This document shows positions 15,226 through 24,604 of a DNA stretch of 64,000 nt, one piece after another; position 1 is the stretch's first letter; each line of letters begins with the position of its first letter. This DNA is from DASRBN01 sp035294305 (lineage in GTDB: Bacteria > Chloroflexota > Ktedonobacteria > Ktedonobacterales > Ktedonobacteraceae). A program made the position numbers and the translations under genes. The DNA is taken from contig DATGLD010000014.1 in assembly GCA_035294305.1 (NCBI GenBank), positions 1 through 64,000 of the forward strand. The letters run 5' to 3'. The notes under the pieces were generated by a model that saw only the letters and a list, made by a program, of their open reading frames with translations, ran no database searches and was not told where the DNA came from.

Positions 15226-16833
15226 TCACATCCTGAAGACGCCGAACGGCGTATCGGGCATGGGAGCATTCAAAGAGGCAGCTATTCCCAACGCCAGCAC
15301 CGTGCGCGTATCACGTGGATCGATGATGCCATCGTCCCAGAGGCGCGCTGTGCTGTAGTAAGGGTTGCCCTCTCTTTCGTACTTATCAAGGATAGGTTGC
15401 TTGAACTCGGCCTCCTCTTCCCCGGTCATGGTTTTGCCACGAGCCTCAAGTCCTTCTTTGCGCACAGTAGCCAGTACACTGGCCGCCTGCTCGCCGCCCA
15501 TCACCGAGATACGCGCATTCGGCCACATCCATAACTGCCGCGGCGAATAAGCGCGCCCGCACATACCATAATTGCCTGCCCCGAATGAGCCGCCGATGAT
15601 GACTGTGAAGCGCGGCACGGGCACATTGGCGACCGCCATCACCATCTTCGCGCCATCCTTGGCGATGCCGCCATTCTCGTATTGCTTCCCAACCATAAAG
15701 CCTGTGATATTCTGCAAGAAGATCAGAGGAGTCTGGCGCTGCCCGCATAACTCCATGAAATGCGTAGCCTTCAACGCGCTTTCGGAGAACAAGATACCGT
15801 TGTTGGCAATGATTCCCACAGGGTAGCCCATTAGGCGCGCGAAGCCGCAAACCAGTGTTGTGCCGTACAATGCCTTGAACTCGTGGAAGCGACTGCCATC
15901 GACGAGGCGCGCAATCACCTCGCGCACATCATAGCTCTTACGGTTATCACGGGGGATGATGCCGTACAGCTCGCTCGCATCATAAAGCGGGGGCTCCGGT
16001 TCGGCGATATCCCAGGGAATGTATTTGCGCCGGTTGAGGTTAGAAACGATGCTGCGGCAGATGGCCAGTGCGTGTTCATCGTTCAGGGCATAATGATCAG
16101 TCACGCCGGAGATGCGGCTATGTACATCGGCCCCGCCCAGTTCTTCCGCGGTCACCTCCTCACCCGTCGCCGCCTTAACCAGCGGCGGGCCGGCCAAAAA
16201 GATCGTACCATTGCCGCGCACAATCACCGTCTCATCGCTCATGGCCGGTACGTACGCCCCTCCAGCCGTGCAGGAACCCATCACAGCGGCAATCTGCGGG
16301 ATGCGCTGGCTCGACATACGCGCCTGATTATAGAAGATGCGCCCGAAATGATCACGGTCGGGAAAGACATCCGCCTGCAAGGGCAGGAAGGCACCACCCG
16401 AATCGACAAGATAAATGCACGGGAGGTGATTTTGTTCGGCAATTTCCTGGGCGCGCAGGTGCTTCTTTACCGTCACTGGATAATACGTGCCGCCTTTAAC
16501 GGTCGCATCGTTCGCGATAATCACGCATTCCTGCCCCTCGACCACTCCGATTCCAGTAATGATACCCGCCGAAGGTGCCTCATTGTCATACATATCCCAT
16601 GCTGCCAGCGGGCTAAACTCCAGGAACGGGGTGTCAGGGTCGCAAAGCAACTGTACACGTTCGCGCGCCAGCAGCTTATTGCGTTTGCGGTGCCTGGCAA
16701 TGGCATCCACGCCGCCACCCTGCTGCACCTGCTGCAAGCGCTCGTTCAGTTGGGCAAGCAATTCCTCAAAATGGCGCTTGTTCTCTAAAAATTGGGGACT
16801 TCTACGATCTACGTGTGTTTCGATTATTGCCAT
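15226..16833 (-). CDS. Acyl-CoA carboxylase carboxyltransferase (beta) subunit, methylcrotonyl-CoA type
   Basis: A 535-residue carboxyltransferase subunit of a biotin-dependent acyl-CoA carboxylase, which moves carboxyl from carboxybiotin to acyl-CoA. It contains the first carboxyltransferase half (YLVDSGGAFLPLQADVFPD, GSCTAGGAYVPAMSDE) and the second (FLQNITGFMVG, IIGGSFGAGNYGMCGRAY, PNARISVMGGEQAASVL). These patterns fit methylcrotonyl- or geranyl-CoA carboxylase better than propionyl-CoA carboxylase. The biotin carboxylase partner is not in the window. It leads a two-gene unit with the enoyl-CoA hydratase gene. Confidence 0.9.
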   Translation of the reverse strand: MAIIETHVDRRSPQFLENKRHFEELLAQLNERLQQVQQGGGVDAIARHRKRNKLLARERVQLLCDPDTPFLEFSPLAAWDMYDNEAPSAGIITGIGVVEGQECVIIANDATVKGGTYYPVTVKKHLRAQEIAEQNHLPCIYLVDSGGAFLPLQADVFPDRDHFGRIFYNQARMSSQRIPQIAAVMGSCTAGGAYVPAMSDETVIVRGNGTIFLAGPPLVKAATGEEVTAEELGGADVHSRISGVTDHYALNDEHALAICRSIVSNLNRRKYIPWDIAEPEPPLYDASELYGIIPRDNRKSYDVREVIARLVDGSRFHEFKALYGTTLVCGFARLMGYPVGIIANNGILFSESALKATHFMELCGQRQTPLIFLQNITGFMVGKQYENGGIAKDGAKMVMAVANVPVPRFTVIIGGSFGAGNYGMCGRAYSPRQLWMWPNARISVMGGEQAASVLATVRKEGLEARGKTMTGEEEAEFKQPILDKYEREGNPYYSTARLWDDGIIDPRDTRTVLALGIAASLNAPMPDTPFGVFRM

Positions 16834-16956
16834 TGAAACGTGTTCCTCTCGACGACAGTGTCATGTGGGATTTCACCAGTAGCCTACTCTGCTCTTTGCA
16901 GCATAGCACCGCCTGGCAAAGAGCGTCAAGTCCTTACTTCGCCTCTAACCTTGACG

Positions 16957-16985
16957 TTGACGTAAACGATAATATATGGTACGAT
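16957..16985 (+). promoter_or_regulatory. Sigma70-type promoter for the MFS gene
   Basis: TTGACG at 16957-16962 and TACGAT at 16980-16985 with a 17-base spacer, about 140 bases before the ATG at 17126. A second TTGACG lies 6 bases upstream. The region between the carboxylase gene and this promoter holds nothing else recognisable. Confidence 0.5.
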
Positions 16986-17125
16986 AGGAATGTGCAATGG
17001 GAAAACATTATGACCAGGGCAACCCTAACTCAGCTTTGTGCAGGCGTACCCTGGTGATCGCTCTCTAATCATTTTTTATAAGCAATTTTTAGTAAATAAT
17101 GATGTAGCAATGGGAGGCTTCTTAT

Positions 17126-18958
17126 ATGAAGGTCAGCGATAAAATAACTCCTTCAAAAAGTGGTGAGTCACGGGTTCAGCCGCGCACCCCCCGCAGGTTT
17201 CAACAGCCAGGCCCGAACTATAAATGGGTAGCGCTGTCGAATACCACTCTGGGCGTATTGATGGCGACGATCAACAGCAGCATTGTTCTGATTGCGCTTC
17301 CGGCGATCTTCAACGGCATCGGCATCAATCCGCTGTCTGCCGGCGAGACAAACTACTTTCTCTGGATGCTGATGGGATATATGGTCGTTACCGCTACCTT
17401 GCTGGTAACATTCGGGCGCATCTCAGATATGTTCGGGCGCGTCAGGCTGTATAACCTGGGATTTGCCGTCTTCACGGCCGGCAGCATTCTGCTCTTTTTG
17501 ACACCTGGCTCGGGCAATGCGGCCGCGCTCGAACTGATCATTTTCCGGCTGGTGCAGGCGGTTGGTGCCGGTTTTCTCTTCGCAAACAGTACGGCTATTC
17601 TTACCGATGCATTTCCTGCGCACCAGCGCGGTATGGCGATGGGTATCAACCAGATCGCGGCCATTCTCGGCTCCATCATTGGCCTGATACTCGGTGGCGT
17701 GCTTGCCGTCGTCAACTGGCGACTGGTTTTCCTGGTGAGCGTCCCTTTCGGCGTCTTTGGTACCATCTGGGCCTACCGCATGCTGCGTGAGACCGCCGTC
17801 ATTCGAGGTCATCAGAAGATTGACTGGCCCGGCAATATCACTTTCGCGCTTGGATTGACCGCGCTGCTGGTCGGGGCCACCTATGGCATTGAACCGTATG
17901 GCAATTCTTCGATGGGCTGGACCAATCCGATGGTGATCGGTGCGCTAGCGCTTGGCATCGCCTTACTTGCGGCTTTTGCCTGGATTGAGCTACACGTCAG
18001 CGATCCAATGTTCCGGCTCGATCTGTTCAAAATCCGTATGTTTGCCGCCGGTAATGTAAGCGGCTTTCTTGCAAGCACAGCGCGTGGCGGCCTGCAGTTT
18101 ATGCTCATCATCTGGCTGCAGGGCATCTGGCTGCCCTTACACGGCTATAGTTTCGAAGTGACACCGCTGTGGGCAGGCATCTACATGCTGCCATTGATGG
18201 CTGGCTTTATCGTGATGGGGCCGCTCAGTGGATATCTCTCCGACCGCTTCGGCGCGCGCCTCTTTTCGACAACGGGCATGCTTATTCAGGTCGTAACCTT
18301 TATCGCGTTGACATTCTTGCCTGCCAACTTCAACTATATATGGTTCGCGATCATACTGGTGTTCCTGGGCATCGGCCAGGGAATGTTCGCGGCCCCCAAT
18401 ACGACGGCGATCATGAACAGCGTGCCACCACAGCAGCGCGGTGTTGCATCTGGTATGCGCGCCACCTTCCAGAATGGCGCATCCGTGGTGAGTATCGGCA
18501 TCTTCTTCAGCATCGTGACGGCCGGACTTGCTTCGGCGCTGCCCGGTTCGCTCTTCAGTGGTTTAACGCAGGCCGGGTTGCCAGGCACGGTAGCAAACTC
18601 AATTTCGCATTTACCGCCAACGGCTGCGCTCTTCGCCGCCTTCCTGGGCTACAATCCAATGGCAACCTTGCTGCCGGCACAGGCACTGCATGCATTGCCG
18701 GCTGCTAACCAGGCGCGCCTGCTCAGCAAGAGCTTCTTCCCGACCTTGATCTCTTCGCCATTCATGGTTGGGCTGCACGCGGTGTTTTACCTGTCGGCAT
18801 TCATGTGCCTCATTGCCGCCATCGCTTCCCTGCTGCGCGGGAAGCGCTACATCTACGGCCAGGATCAGATAGCGACAGGAGCCGTTACCGTAGGGTCAGC
18901 ACCAACCTCTACAGCGCCTCAGAACATTGCGATTACTGATACCCGGCACCACGCCTGA
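17126..18958 (+). CDS. MFS transporter, 14-helix DHA2 drug-exporter type
   Basis: A 610-residue integral membrane protein of the EmrB/QacA family, a proton-driven exporter. About 14 hydrophobic helices span residues 35-575. The loop 2-3 motif is GRISDMFGRVRLYNLG (about 96-111), and the helix-5 antiporter motif region GSIIGLILGGVLAVVNWR is present. A roughly 35-residue basic/Pro-rich N-terminus and a Thr/Ala-rich tail are cytoplasmic extensions. GGGAGG precedes the ATG. A 27-bp hairpin follows the stop after one base. No regulator is adjacent. The substrate cannot be inferred. Confidence 0.9.
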   Translation: MKVSDKITPSKSGESRVQPRTPRRFQQPGPNYKWVALSNTTLGVLMATINSSIVLIALPAIFNGIGINPLSAGETNYFLWMLMGYMVVTATLLVTFGRISDMFGRVRLYNLGFAVFTAGSILLFLTPGSGNAAALELIIFRLVQAVGAGFLFANSTAILTDAFPAHQRGMAMGINQIAAILGSIIGLILGGVLAVVNWRLVFLVSVPFGVFGTIWAYRMLRETAVIRGHQKIDWPGNITFALGLTALLVGATYGIEPYGNSSMGWTNPMVIGALALGIALLAAFAWIELHVSDPMFRLDLFKIRMFAAGNVSGFLASTARGGLQFMLIIWLQGIWLPLHGYSFEVTPLWAGIYMLPLMAGFIVMGPLSGYLSDRFGARLFSTTGMLIQVVTFIALTFLPANFNYIWFAIILVFLGIGQGMFAAPNTTAIMNSVPPQQRGVASGMRATFQNGASVVSIGIFFSIVTAGLASALPGSLFSGLTQAGLPGTVANSISHLPPTAALFAAFLGYNPMATLLPAQALHALPAANQARLLSKSFFPTLISSPFMVGLHAVFYLSAFMCLIAAIASLLRGKRYIYGQDQIATGAVTVGSAPTSTAPQNIAITDTRHHA

Positions 18959-18959
18959 T

Positions 18960-19020
18960 AGACCCGGCAGAGAAACGGCGCAGTTCTCTACCTGAACTGC
19001 GCCGTTTCTCTGCCGGGTCT
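18960..19020. terminator. 27-bp perfect hairpin between convergent genes
   Basis: Left arm 18960-18986 (AGACCCGGCAGAGAAACGG...) pairs without mismatch to 18994-19020 around a 7-nt loop (TCTACCT). It begins two bases after the MFS stop and lies 45 bases from the stop of the convergent gene, so it can act as a bidirectional terminator. There is no T-run on either strand. Confidence 0.7.
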
Positions 19021-19065
19021 GATCTCTCCTTCCCTCTGATGGCTCTTGACCGCCTTTCGTTGTTA

Positions 19066-19824
19066 TTACTGGGACGATCCGCTAATACTTTCAGGCGGGC
19101 GAAAATCGCCGGGGCGACCGGGATAGCGACGAAGACCTGCTCCAGGACCAAGCTCTCCTGTTGGAGTACCCAGCTTCAGTGCTTTGCGCTCCAGGGCCAG
19201 CGCGATCAAATCGACGGCGCCATCCAGGTCGATGACAGCAGTATTCACCACCAGATCATACAAATGCGCATCCTCCGGGCTTTGATGATACTCTGCCTGC
19301 AAGTAACGTAGCCTGTCTCGATCTTTCATCTGCACCCGTGAGCGCGCATCATTCTGATTGAGACCTTCGCGCCGCATCACATAGGCAATGCGCAAGTCCA
19401 GCGGAGCTACGATCCTGGCATGCAGAATATCGCGCCGCTGCGCCAGTAGCATCTGCGCTCCACGTCCCACGATCACCACATGTCCCTGCGTCACTGCCGC
19501 CTCTACAACATCACGCAGAGCATTGCGGTATTTTTGTTCATTAGCCTCAGGCAGCGTCCCCGGGCCGATAAGCATAACCGGCTCAACCAGTTGCATACTG
19601 GTTAGAATGCGTGAAATGAGACCTTCGGCGCGTTCATCGTGAATCTGGGCCTCCGCTTCGCTCACTCCCAGGGCTTTGGCTACCTCCACCACCACCTCAT
19701 GGTCAACCAGTTGCCATCCCAGATACTGGGCAAGCCGGGCGGCTATCTCACCGCCACCGCTTCCATATTCACGTGAGATGGTGACCGCACGCATACGGTT
19801 AATCGCATCCATATCCACGTTCAT
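19066..19824 (-). CDS. Cytidylate kinase-like family protein
   Basis: A 252-residue P-loop kinase of the cytidylate-kinase-like family. The N-terminus has RAVTISREYGSGGGEIAARLA (about residues 12-32), where the Gly-rich run is the phosphate loop, and the middle has VIVGRGAQMLLAQRRDILHARI. True CMP kinases have GPxGxGKS here, so nucleotide specificity may differ. AGGAGGG lies just before the ATG at 19824; a shorter start at the second or third Met is possible. It is separate from the methyltransferase gene upstream by 214 nt and has no obvious partner. Confidence 0.82.
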   Translation of the reverse strand: MNVDMDAINRMRAVTISREYGSGGGEIAARLAQYLGWQLVDHEVVVEVAKALGVSEAEAQIHDERAEGLISRILTSMQLVEPVMLIGPGTLPEANEQKYRNALRDVVEAAVTQGHVVIVGRGAQMLLAQRRDILHARIVAPLDLRIAYVMRREGLNQNDARSRVQMKDRDRLRYLQAEYHQSPEDAHLYDLVVNTAVIDLDGAVDLIALALERKALKLGTPTGELGPGAGLRRYPGRPGDFRPPESISGSSQ

Positions 19825-20038
19825 ATTGTGGCCCTCCTATACCTATCATTGCTGCCACACTATACTTGGCCGGTATATAGCTCTCATAAGGATTCTAGCA
19901 TTTTGGGGATATGTCGGACAAGCAGCTTAACAACTTAGCTCGCCCTATCCCCCATCCAGGGTTGCTATTAATAGTCAGAGATTATTCCCACCGTTGAGCC
20001 TACACCATTTTGCAAGCGCACTGTAAAATAATTCTCCA

Positions 20039-22351
20039 TTAGTGATATGTGTCATCCACTTTGATTTTCTCCATTATCTGCGTATCTGCTGGCTCGCTAT
20101 AAGTTAATTTTACAAGATCATCTAGCTGCGAGAGTAGCGTATTGATAGCTGCGCGAATGCTCTGTTTTTCTGCGTTCAAATTGTCAACAGAAGCCATAAT
20201 AGTTTGAACCACCTCTACCAGTTCTGCTATCTGTTGTTGCCGTTTGGCAGAAGCAACCTTGATTGGCAAGCGTTTCCAGATATCAGGATAAATGCGCCCC
20301 TCTCGTGTCCCCTCGTGCATATTGGACGCAATATATTGACGCATGAAATTACTGTTGATGATACCAAGGAGGTATCGCAGGTCAAAGTGTTCACCAACGG
20401 AGAAATCTTTGTTTATAAGATTGGTAAGCTGGCGCGATTTGCGGAGGACCGTTTGGATGCCTTTCTCGTCGATAGCACCTGCCTGTTCCAGAGCCTTCCA
20501 GGGAACCACCACCTGCACACTATGATTGGCAAATAAGCTATCGCGATCATAGTAACCACCAGAAGTCTCTCCTAAGAGCAACTTTTCAGGTGTGCGAAAG
20601 AGAGCAACATGCCTGGGACCTCGCATGTATGGACGGAATTTTTCATAAGCAACAAAACGTTTCCGGCGCAGAAAATAGCAATCTACATCGTCTCCCAGTA
20701 CGCCAACGTCTGGATACTCCGCGGGACGTTCTTTTCCCATAGATGGGGGTAAAAAGACATCAGTGAGCGTAAAGCGCTTTTCTCGTTTTCCGTCAATTAT
20801 TGGGTCAGAGTCCTCATCACTCTGTGCTTCAATGCCAGTGCCAATGTAAACCAGGGCACACAAGGGTAGAGTTTCTTCCGCCATGCTTTTATGAAGGATA
20901 GGATCATAACGCCAACGAAAAAGCTGGTCGTTGGAAGCTAATTGTAGAAGAGGTGGTAGAGTTTCAAAACGTTTACAATCGGCCTGTACATGCCTGCGCC
21001 TTCTTACAAGATGATTTTCATCAGGAACATGATTCTCAAGAAGCACTATAGTATTTTCTACAGCCGCATCTTGAAAAAGGCGTAATCCGGGGAAAAAGTC
21101 TATCTGCAACAGGCTATAATTTTTTGAAAGAGCTTGTCGTAACCGGTCAGCATATCCTTCCGTCTCAATCCCATTGGAGACAATCAAACCTAAACGTCCA
21201 GTTTCAGGCCTGAGGAATTGGAGATTTCGCTCGAAAAACGGCACAAAGAGATCCCAGCGTTGACATAGCAACTTATAAATACCATATTCCGACACTTTCT
21301 TACGATAGCGTAAGTTCTCTGAACTCTTGCCCGCACTGACATATGGTGGATTTCCTAGCAGATAATCAAGCCCCTTGTAACAGGTTACCAGGTCTACTCT
21401 CTCAGAACTGGCTGGATTGAGAGCATCCAGACAATAGATATGCAATTGCTCGACGGTTCTGCACAATAGCCCCTGCTCGCCGGTAAGAAAAGGGAGGCAT
21501 TGCAGCAGCAAGTTCATCTGGGCCAGGTAGCACGCAAAAGAATTGAGATCAAAGCCCAGCAGAGTGTTAGTCATTATCCATAGTGCATATTCCAGACTAA
21601 CCTCGTTCCTAGCTACAAGATGCCGTAACATTGCCTTTTTCCGCGCGGCGACCGCCACCAGAAACGACCCGCTGCCGCAAGAAATATCCCCGATCGTCTT
21701 CTCAAGGAATGCGCAAAGTTCGGTAATACCCTGATTATCTTGCTCGCCACAATAAGGCAGACCGAGGGTATCAAGCATGTAATCCACAAGGTAGTCGGGT
21801 GTGTAAAACTGCCCTGTCTCGCTGCGATGCTTGCTCTCGATAAAACTCTCGTCATATATTCTGCCCAGCAAATCCATGCTCAGATTCTTGAAATCGTAGC
21901 GACGAAGCAGGCGAAACAGCGAGCGAATGCTTCGAGCATCGGGCGTAAACCAGTCAAAAAAATTCTGGCTTTCAAAACAGTTCGATGAACAAACGGGAGG
22001 GTAGAGCCTCTTCAGCAGCGAGAGAGCCGTTTCTTGAATTGCGGGAGTCAGGTGCTTATCGATAACCAGGCACGGGATCAGTCGATAGTCTTCACATGCT
22101 CGTACCAAACAGATGCGTACAAATTGGTGGTAAGCAGCTTGCAGGCAGAACTCTTCTTGCGGATCAGCACAAGCTGTATTCGTAAAGGCTTGCCAGGCCT
22201 TGAATGCTTCAACGGCCTGATTGCTGAGCGCTTTGCTTTCGACTGGGAAGAGCAGACTGTTAAATTGGGTGCAGACCTGTTTGCGTATTCGTCTTAGTAC
22301 CGGTTTGAGTTGGCGAACAAGAGGTTGTATAGCTACGAATTCTGACGCCAT
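20039..22351 (-). CDS. Type IIG-like N6-adenine DNA methyltransferase
   Basis: A 770-residue gamma-type DNA methyltransferase that should methylate adenine N6. Visible motifs are the lead-in TGQFYTPDYLVDYMLD (about 181), AdoMet motif I DISCGSGSFLVAV (about 220) and catalytic motif IV NPPY (about 332). The C-terminal third looks like a TaqI-type target-recognition domain (LLGIINSNFMRQYI, then YPDIWKRLPI) ending in a coiled coil. I see no PD-(D/E)xK nuclease motif in the 180-residue N-terminal part, and no nuclease gene is adjacent. The ATG overlaps the hisD stop in TGATG; a GTG one codon earlier also fits. The gene looks more AT-rich than hisD. Confidence 0.85.
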   Translation of the reverse strand: MASEFVAIQPLVRQLKPVLRRIRKQVCTQFNSLLFPVESKALSNQAVEAFKAWQAFTNTACADPQEEFCLQAAYHQFVRICLVRACEDYRLIPCLVIDKHLTPAIQETALSLLKRLYPPVCSSNCFESQNFFDWFTPDARSIRSLFRLLRRYDFKNLSMDLLGRIYDESFIESKHRSETGQFYTPDYLVDYMLDTLGLPYCGEQDNQGITELCAFLEKTIGDISCGSGSFLVAVAARKKAMLRHLVARNEVSLEYALWIMTNTLLGFDLNSFACYLAQMNLLLQCLPFLTGEQGLLCRTVEQLHIYCLDALNPASSERVDLVTCYKGLDYLLGNPPYVSAGKSSENLRYRKKVSEYGIYKLLCQRWDLFVPFFERNLQFLRPETGRLGLIVSNGIETEGYADRLRQALSKNYSLLQIDFFPGLRLFQDAAVENTIVLLENHVPDENHLVRRRRHVQADCKRFETLPPLLQLASNDQLFRWRYDPILHKSMAEETLPLCALVYIGTGIEAQSDEDSDPIIDGKREKRFTLTDVFLPPSMGKERPAEYPDVGVLGDDVDCYFLRRKRFVAYEKFRPYMRGPRHVALFRTPEKLLLGETSGGYYDRDSLFANHSVQVVVPWKALEQAGAIDEKGIQTVLRKSRQLTNLINKDFSVGEHFDLRYLLGIINSNFMRQYIASNMHEGTREGRIYPDIWKRLPIKVASAKRQQQIAELVEVVQTIMASVDNLNAEKQSIRAAINTLLSQLDDLVKLTYSEPADTQIMEKIKVDDTYH

Positions 22352-23658
22352 CACCCAAACCTCTCCGTCACCGCGTTAGCATGCGCCGGAAAGCCCTCGA
22401 AATCTGCCAGGCGGCGGGCGGTCTGACTCAGGGGAGCATAGCCCTCGGCAGTTACATAAGCGATGCCGGTACGCTTCAGGAAATCGTAGACCGATGTGCA
22501 AGAGAAGGTGTGGGCAAAACCGCCTGTAGGCAGGATGGCATTGGTTCCAACACAATAATTTCCTGTGCAAAACGGCGTGCAGGGGCCGATCAGTATCTCG
22601 CCGGCATTCTTTAACTTTGGTAAGAGCGCGAATGGCTCGCGCACCTGCACTTCGAGGTGCTCCGGGGCGTAATCATTGACGAAATCGACGGCCTCATCCA
22701 TGCTTGCTGCCAGCACAATGCCACCGGTTCCTTCCGGTTGCTCAAGCACCGTATGCACGAATGTCTGGCGCGGCTCCGGTAGGGCAGCTATTTTTTCTGG
22801 CAGCAGGGCGATCACGGCTTCGGCCAGTGAACGACTATCGGTAACGAGCAGAGCCGAGGAATCGGGGCCATGCTCGGCCTCGATCAATAGATCACGCGCC
22901 AGTAATTCAGGGTCTGCGCTCGCATCCGCCAGAGTGATGGATTCGCTGGGACCGGCGGGCAGGCCTACATCGACCGTACCATACAAAAGTCGTTTGGCGG
23001 CTGCGACGTACCCACTTCCGGGACCCGTGATCTTATGCACGCGACCAATGGTAGTTGTGCCATAGGCAAGCGCGGCAATCGCCTGAGCGCCCCCAACGCG
23101 ATAGATTTCATGCACGCCGCACAGGTCAGCGGCAACCAACGACGCGGGATCGATTTCGCCATCGGGCCCCGGCGGCGTGCAGACAACGATACGTGGCACC
23201 CCGGCTATGCTGGCAGGAGTTGCAAGCATGTACATCACTGAGGGAAATGCTCCCTTGCCACGTGGCACGTACAATCCCGCTGAACTGATCGGCGTAATCT
23301 TCTCACCGGCCATCACACCGGGCTCTACCTCAGTGAACCACTGTTCGTGTGGCAACTGTCGTTGGTGAACCGCGCGCACATTACGAATAGCATGCATGAG
23401 AGCGGCATGTATACCGGCATCTAGCATATTGTAGGCTCGTTCGATTTCCTCACGACTTACACGCAGCCGGTCGCGTGAGAGCTGCACCTTATCAAAGCGA
23501 GCAGTGAATTCGATCAGCGCCTCGTCGCCGCGTGCGCGGACGGCCTGCACGATTGGGAGCACGCGCTCGATAAGCGCATCGATCTGCAATTCCGCGCGGC
23601 GCAATAAGCGCGTCCTCTGTTCTATAGTCACGCCAGAGAGTTCGTAGAAATGTATCAT
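22351..23658 (-). CDS. hisD: Histidinol dehydrogenase
   Basis: A 435-residue zinc enzyme that oxidises L-histidinol to histidine with two NAD in the last two pathway steps. Family blocks seen: YVPRGKGAFPSVMYMLATPA, VGGAQAIAALAYGT, GPGSGYVAAAKRLLYGTV, GPSESITLADASADPELLA, LIEAEHGPDSSALLVT, and YAPEHLEV with its His. The usual glycine/His loop near the end is CTGNYCVGTNAILPTGG, where many homologues have a His before the VLPT step. It starts 4 nt after hisIE and its stop overlaps the methyltransferase start. Confidence 0.95.
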   Translation of the reverse strand: MIHFYELSGVTIEQRTRLLRRAELQIDALIERVLPIVQAVRARGDEALIEFTARFDKVQLSRDRLRVSREEIERAYNMLDAGIHAALMHAIRNVRAVHQRQLPHEQWFTEVEPGVMAGEKITPISSAGLYVPRGKGAFPSVMYMLATPASIAGVPRIVVCTPPGPDGEIDPASLVAADLCGVHEIYRVGGAQAIAALAYGTTTIGRVHKITGPGSGYVAAAKRLLYGTVDVGLPAGPSESITLADASADPELLARDLLIEAEHGPDSSALLVTDSRSLAEAVIALLPEKIAALPEPRQTFVHTVLEQPEGTGGIVLAASMDEAVDFVNDYAPEHLEVQVREPFALLPKLKNAGEILIGPCTPFCTGNYCVGTNAILPTGGFAHTFSCTSVYDFLKRTGIAYVTAEGYAPLSQTARRLADFEGFPAHANAVTERFG

Positions 23659-23662
23659 GCTC

Positions 23663-24604
23663 TTATCCTATCAGGCCCTTGCGCCGCATCTGCTCCAGAT
23701 CATATTCCGCCGGTTCCAGCGGGCTGACTCCGGCCTGAGCGCATGCGTTGCCCACTAACGCAAATCCAAGCTCCATTCCCTGCACGATCAATGAGTGCTC
23801 ATTGGAGGCCAGCAGGTCCAGGCAGTTCTGCTGCTGTTCGATCTCACTTCCCGTATCGCCGCGGATTGCCCCGGCATTATACCCCTTGATAAGGGCAAGA
23901 TGCGGTGAAAAATCATCGTACGGCAGGTTCAGAGTTGTAGCAACCAGCAATAGCCAGTACTGAACCTGGCTGCCCTCGAGAATGGTATCGGGTTGCCTGC
24001 CGGTGTGCACGTGTTCTCCACTTTGCACTTCGGCGAGTTCTTCCAGTTCATCGGCCAGGCGCGCCAGAAGGTAAGTCAGGCTGCGCTCCTGGAGCAGGCG
24101 CGATGTATTGGATTCCTCGCTCAGATCATGATCTTTTAAATACAGGTAGAAATTGTATAACTGGCGCAAAGCCGTTTCTAAAGGCTCTATGAATGGCGAC
24201 CGGGCGCCCACATCCTTCTTCTCACTCGCACCTCCATTACCATAGACCGTTTGCGGGTCAAAGACACGCTCAGCCACGATTTCATAGCTATCGTCCGGCA
24301 ACAGGCGACGATAATAGCAACTGCGATAACCCATGTGGCAGGCTGCATCGCCGTGTTGTAACACGCGGATCAGCAGACTATTCTCCTCGCAGTTCACGAA
24401 GATAGCGCGAACCTCCTGCACATTGCCGGACCGCTCGCCCTTATGCCAGATGGCGTTGCGCGAGCGGCTGAAAAAGTGCGCCTGGCCGGTCTGACGCGTG
24501 CGCTCGAACGCCTCCTCATTCATGAAGGCAACCATCAGCACTTCTCCGGTTGCATCATCCTGGATGACAGCTGGAATCAGTCCCTGGCGATCAAATTTCA
24601 GCAT
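23663..24604 (-). CDS. hisI: Bifunctional phosphoribosyl-AMP cyclohydrolase / HisE-like protein
   Basis: A 313-residue fusion in histidine steps 2-3. The N-terminal HisI domain (1-115) carries zinc ligands in NCEEN (Cys72) and CHMGYRSC (Cys89, Cys96) and opens the adenine ring of PR-AMP. Residues about 146-240 form an all-helical domain with ADELEELAE (184-192) and EGSQVQYW (210-217), arranged like the metal-binding helices of HisE/MazG pyrophosphohydrolases, although weakly conserved. A further 70-residue tail (240-313) has no counterpart in ordinary HisIE proteins. The gene overlaps hisF by 14 nt. If the second domain is inactive, PR-ATP hydrolysis must come from elsewhere. Confidence 0.87.
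   Translation of the reverse strand: MLKFDRQGLIPAVIQDDATGEVLMVAFMNEEAFERTRQTGQAHFFSRSRNAIWHKGERSGNVQEVRAIFVNCEENSLLIRVLQHGDAACHMGYRSCYYRRLLPDDSYEIVAERVFDPQTVYGNGGASEKKDVGARSPFIEPLETALRQLYNFYLYLKDHDLSEESNTSRLLQERSLTYLLARLADELEELAEVQSGEHVHTGRQPDTILEGSQVQYWLLLVATTLNLPYDDFSPHLALIKGYNAGAIRGDTGSEIEQQQNCLDLLASNEHSLIVQGMELGFALVGNACAQAGVSPLEPAEYDLEQMRRKGLIG

Noticed and set aside
15883..16788. 301-codon plus-strand frame opposite the carboxylase gene
   Set aside because: Long only because of GC-rich codon bias on the other strand; the carboxyltransferase motifs settle the strand.
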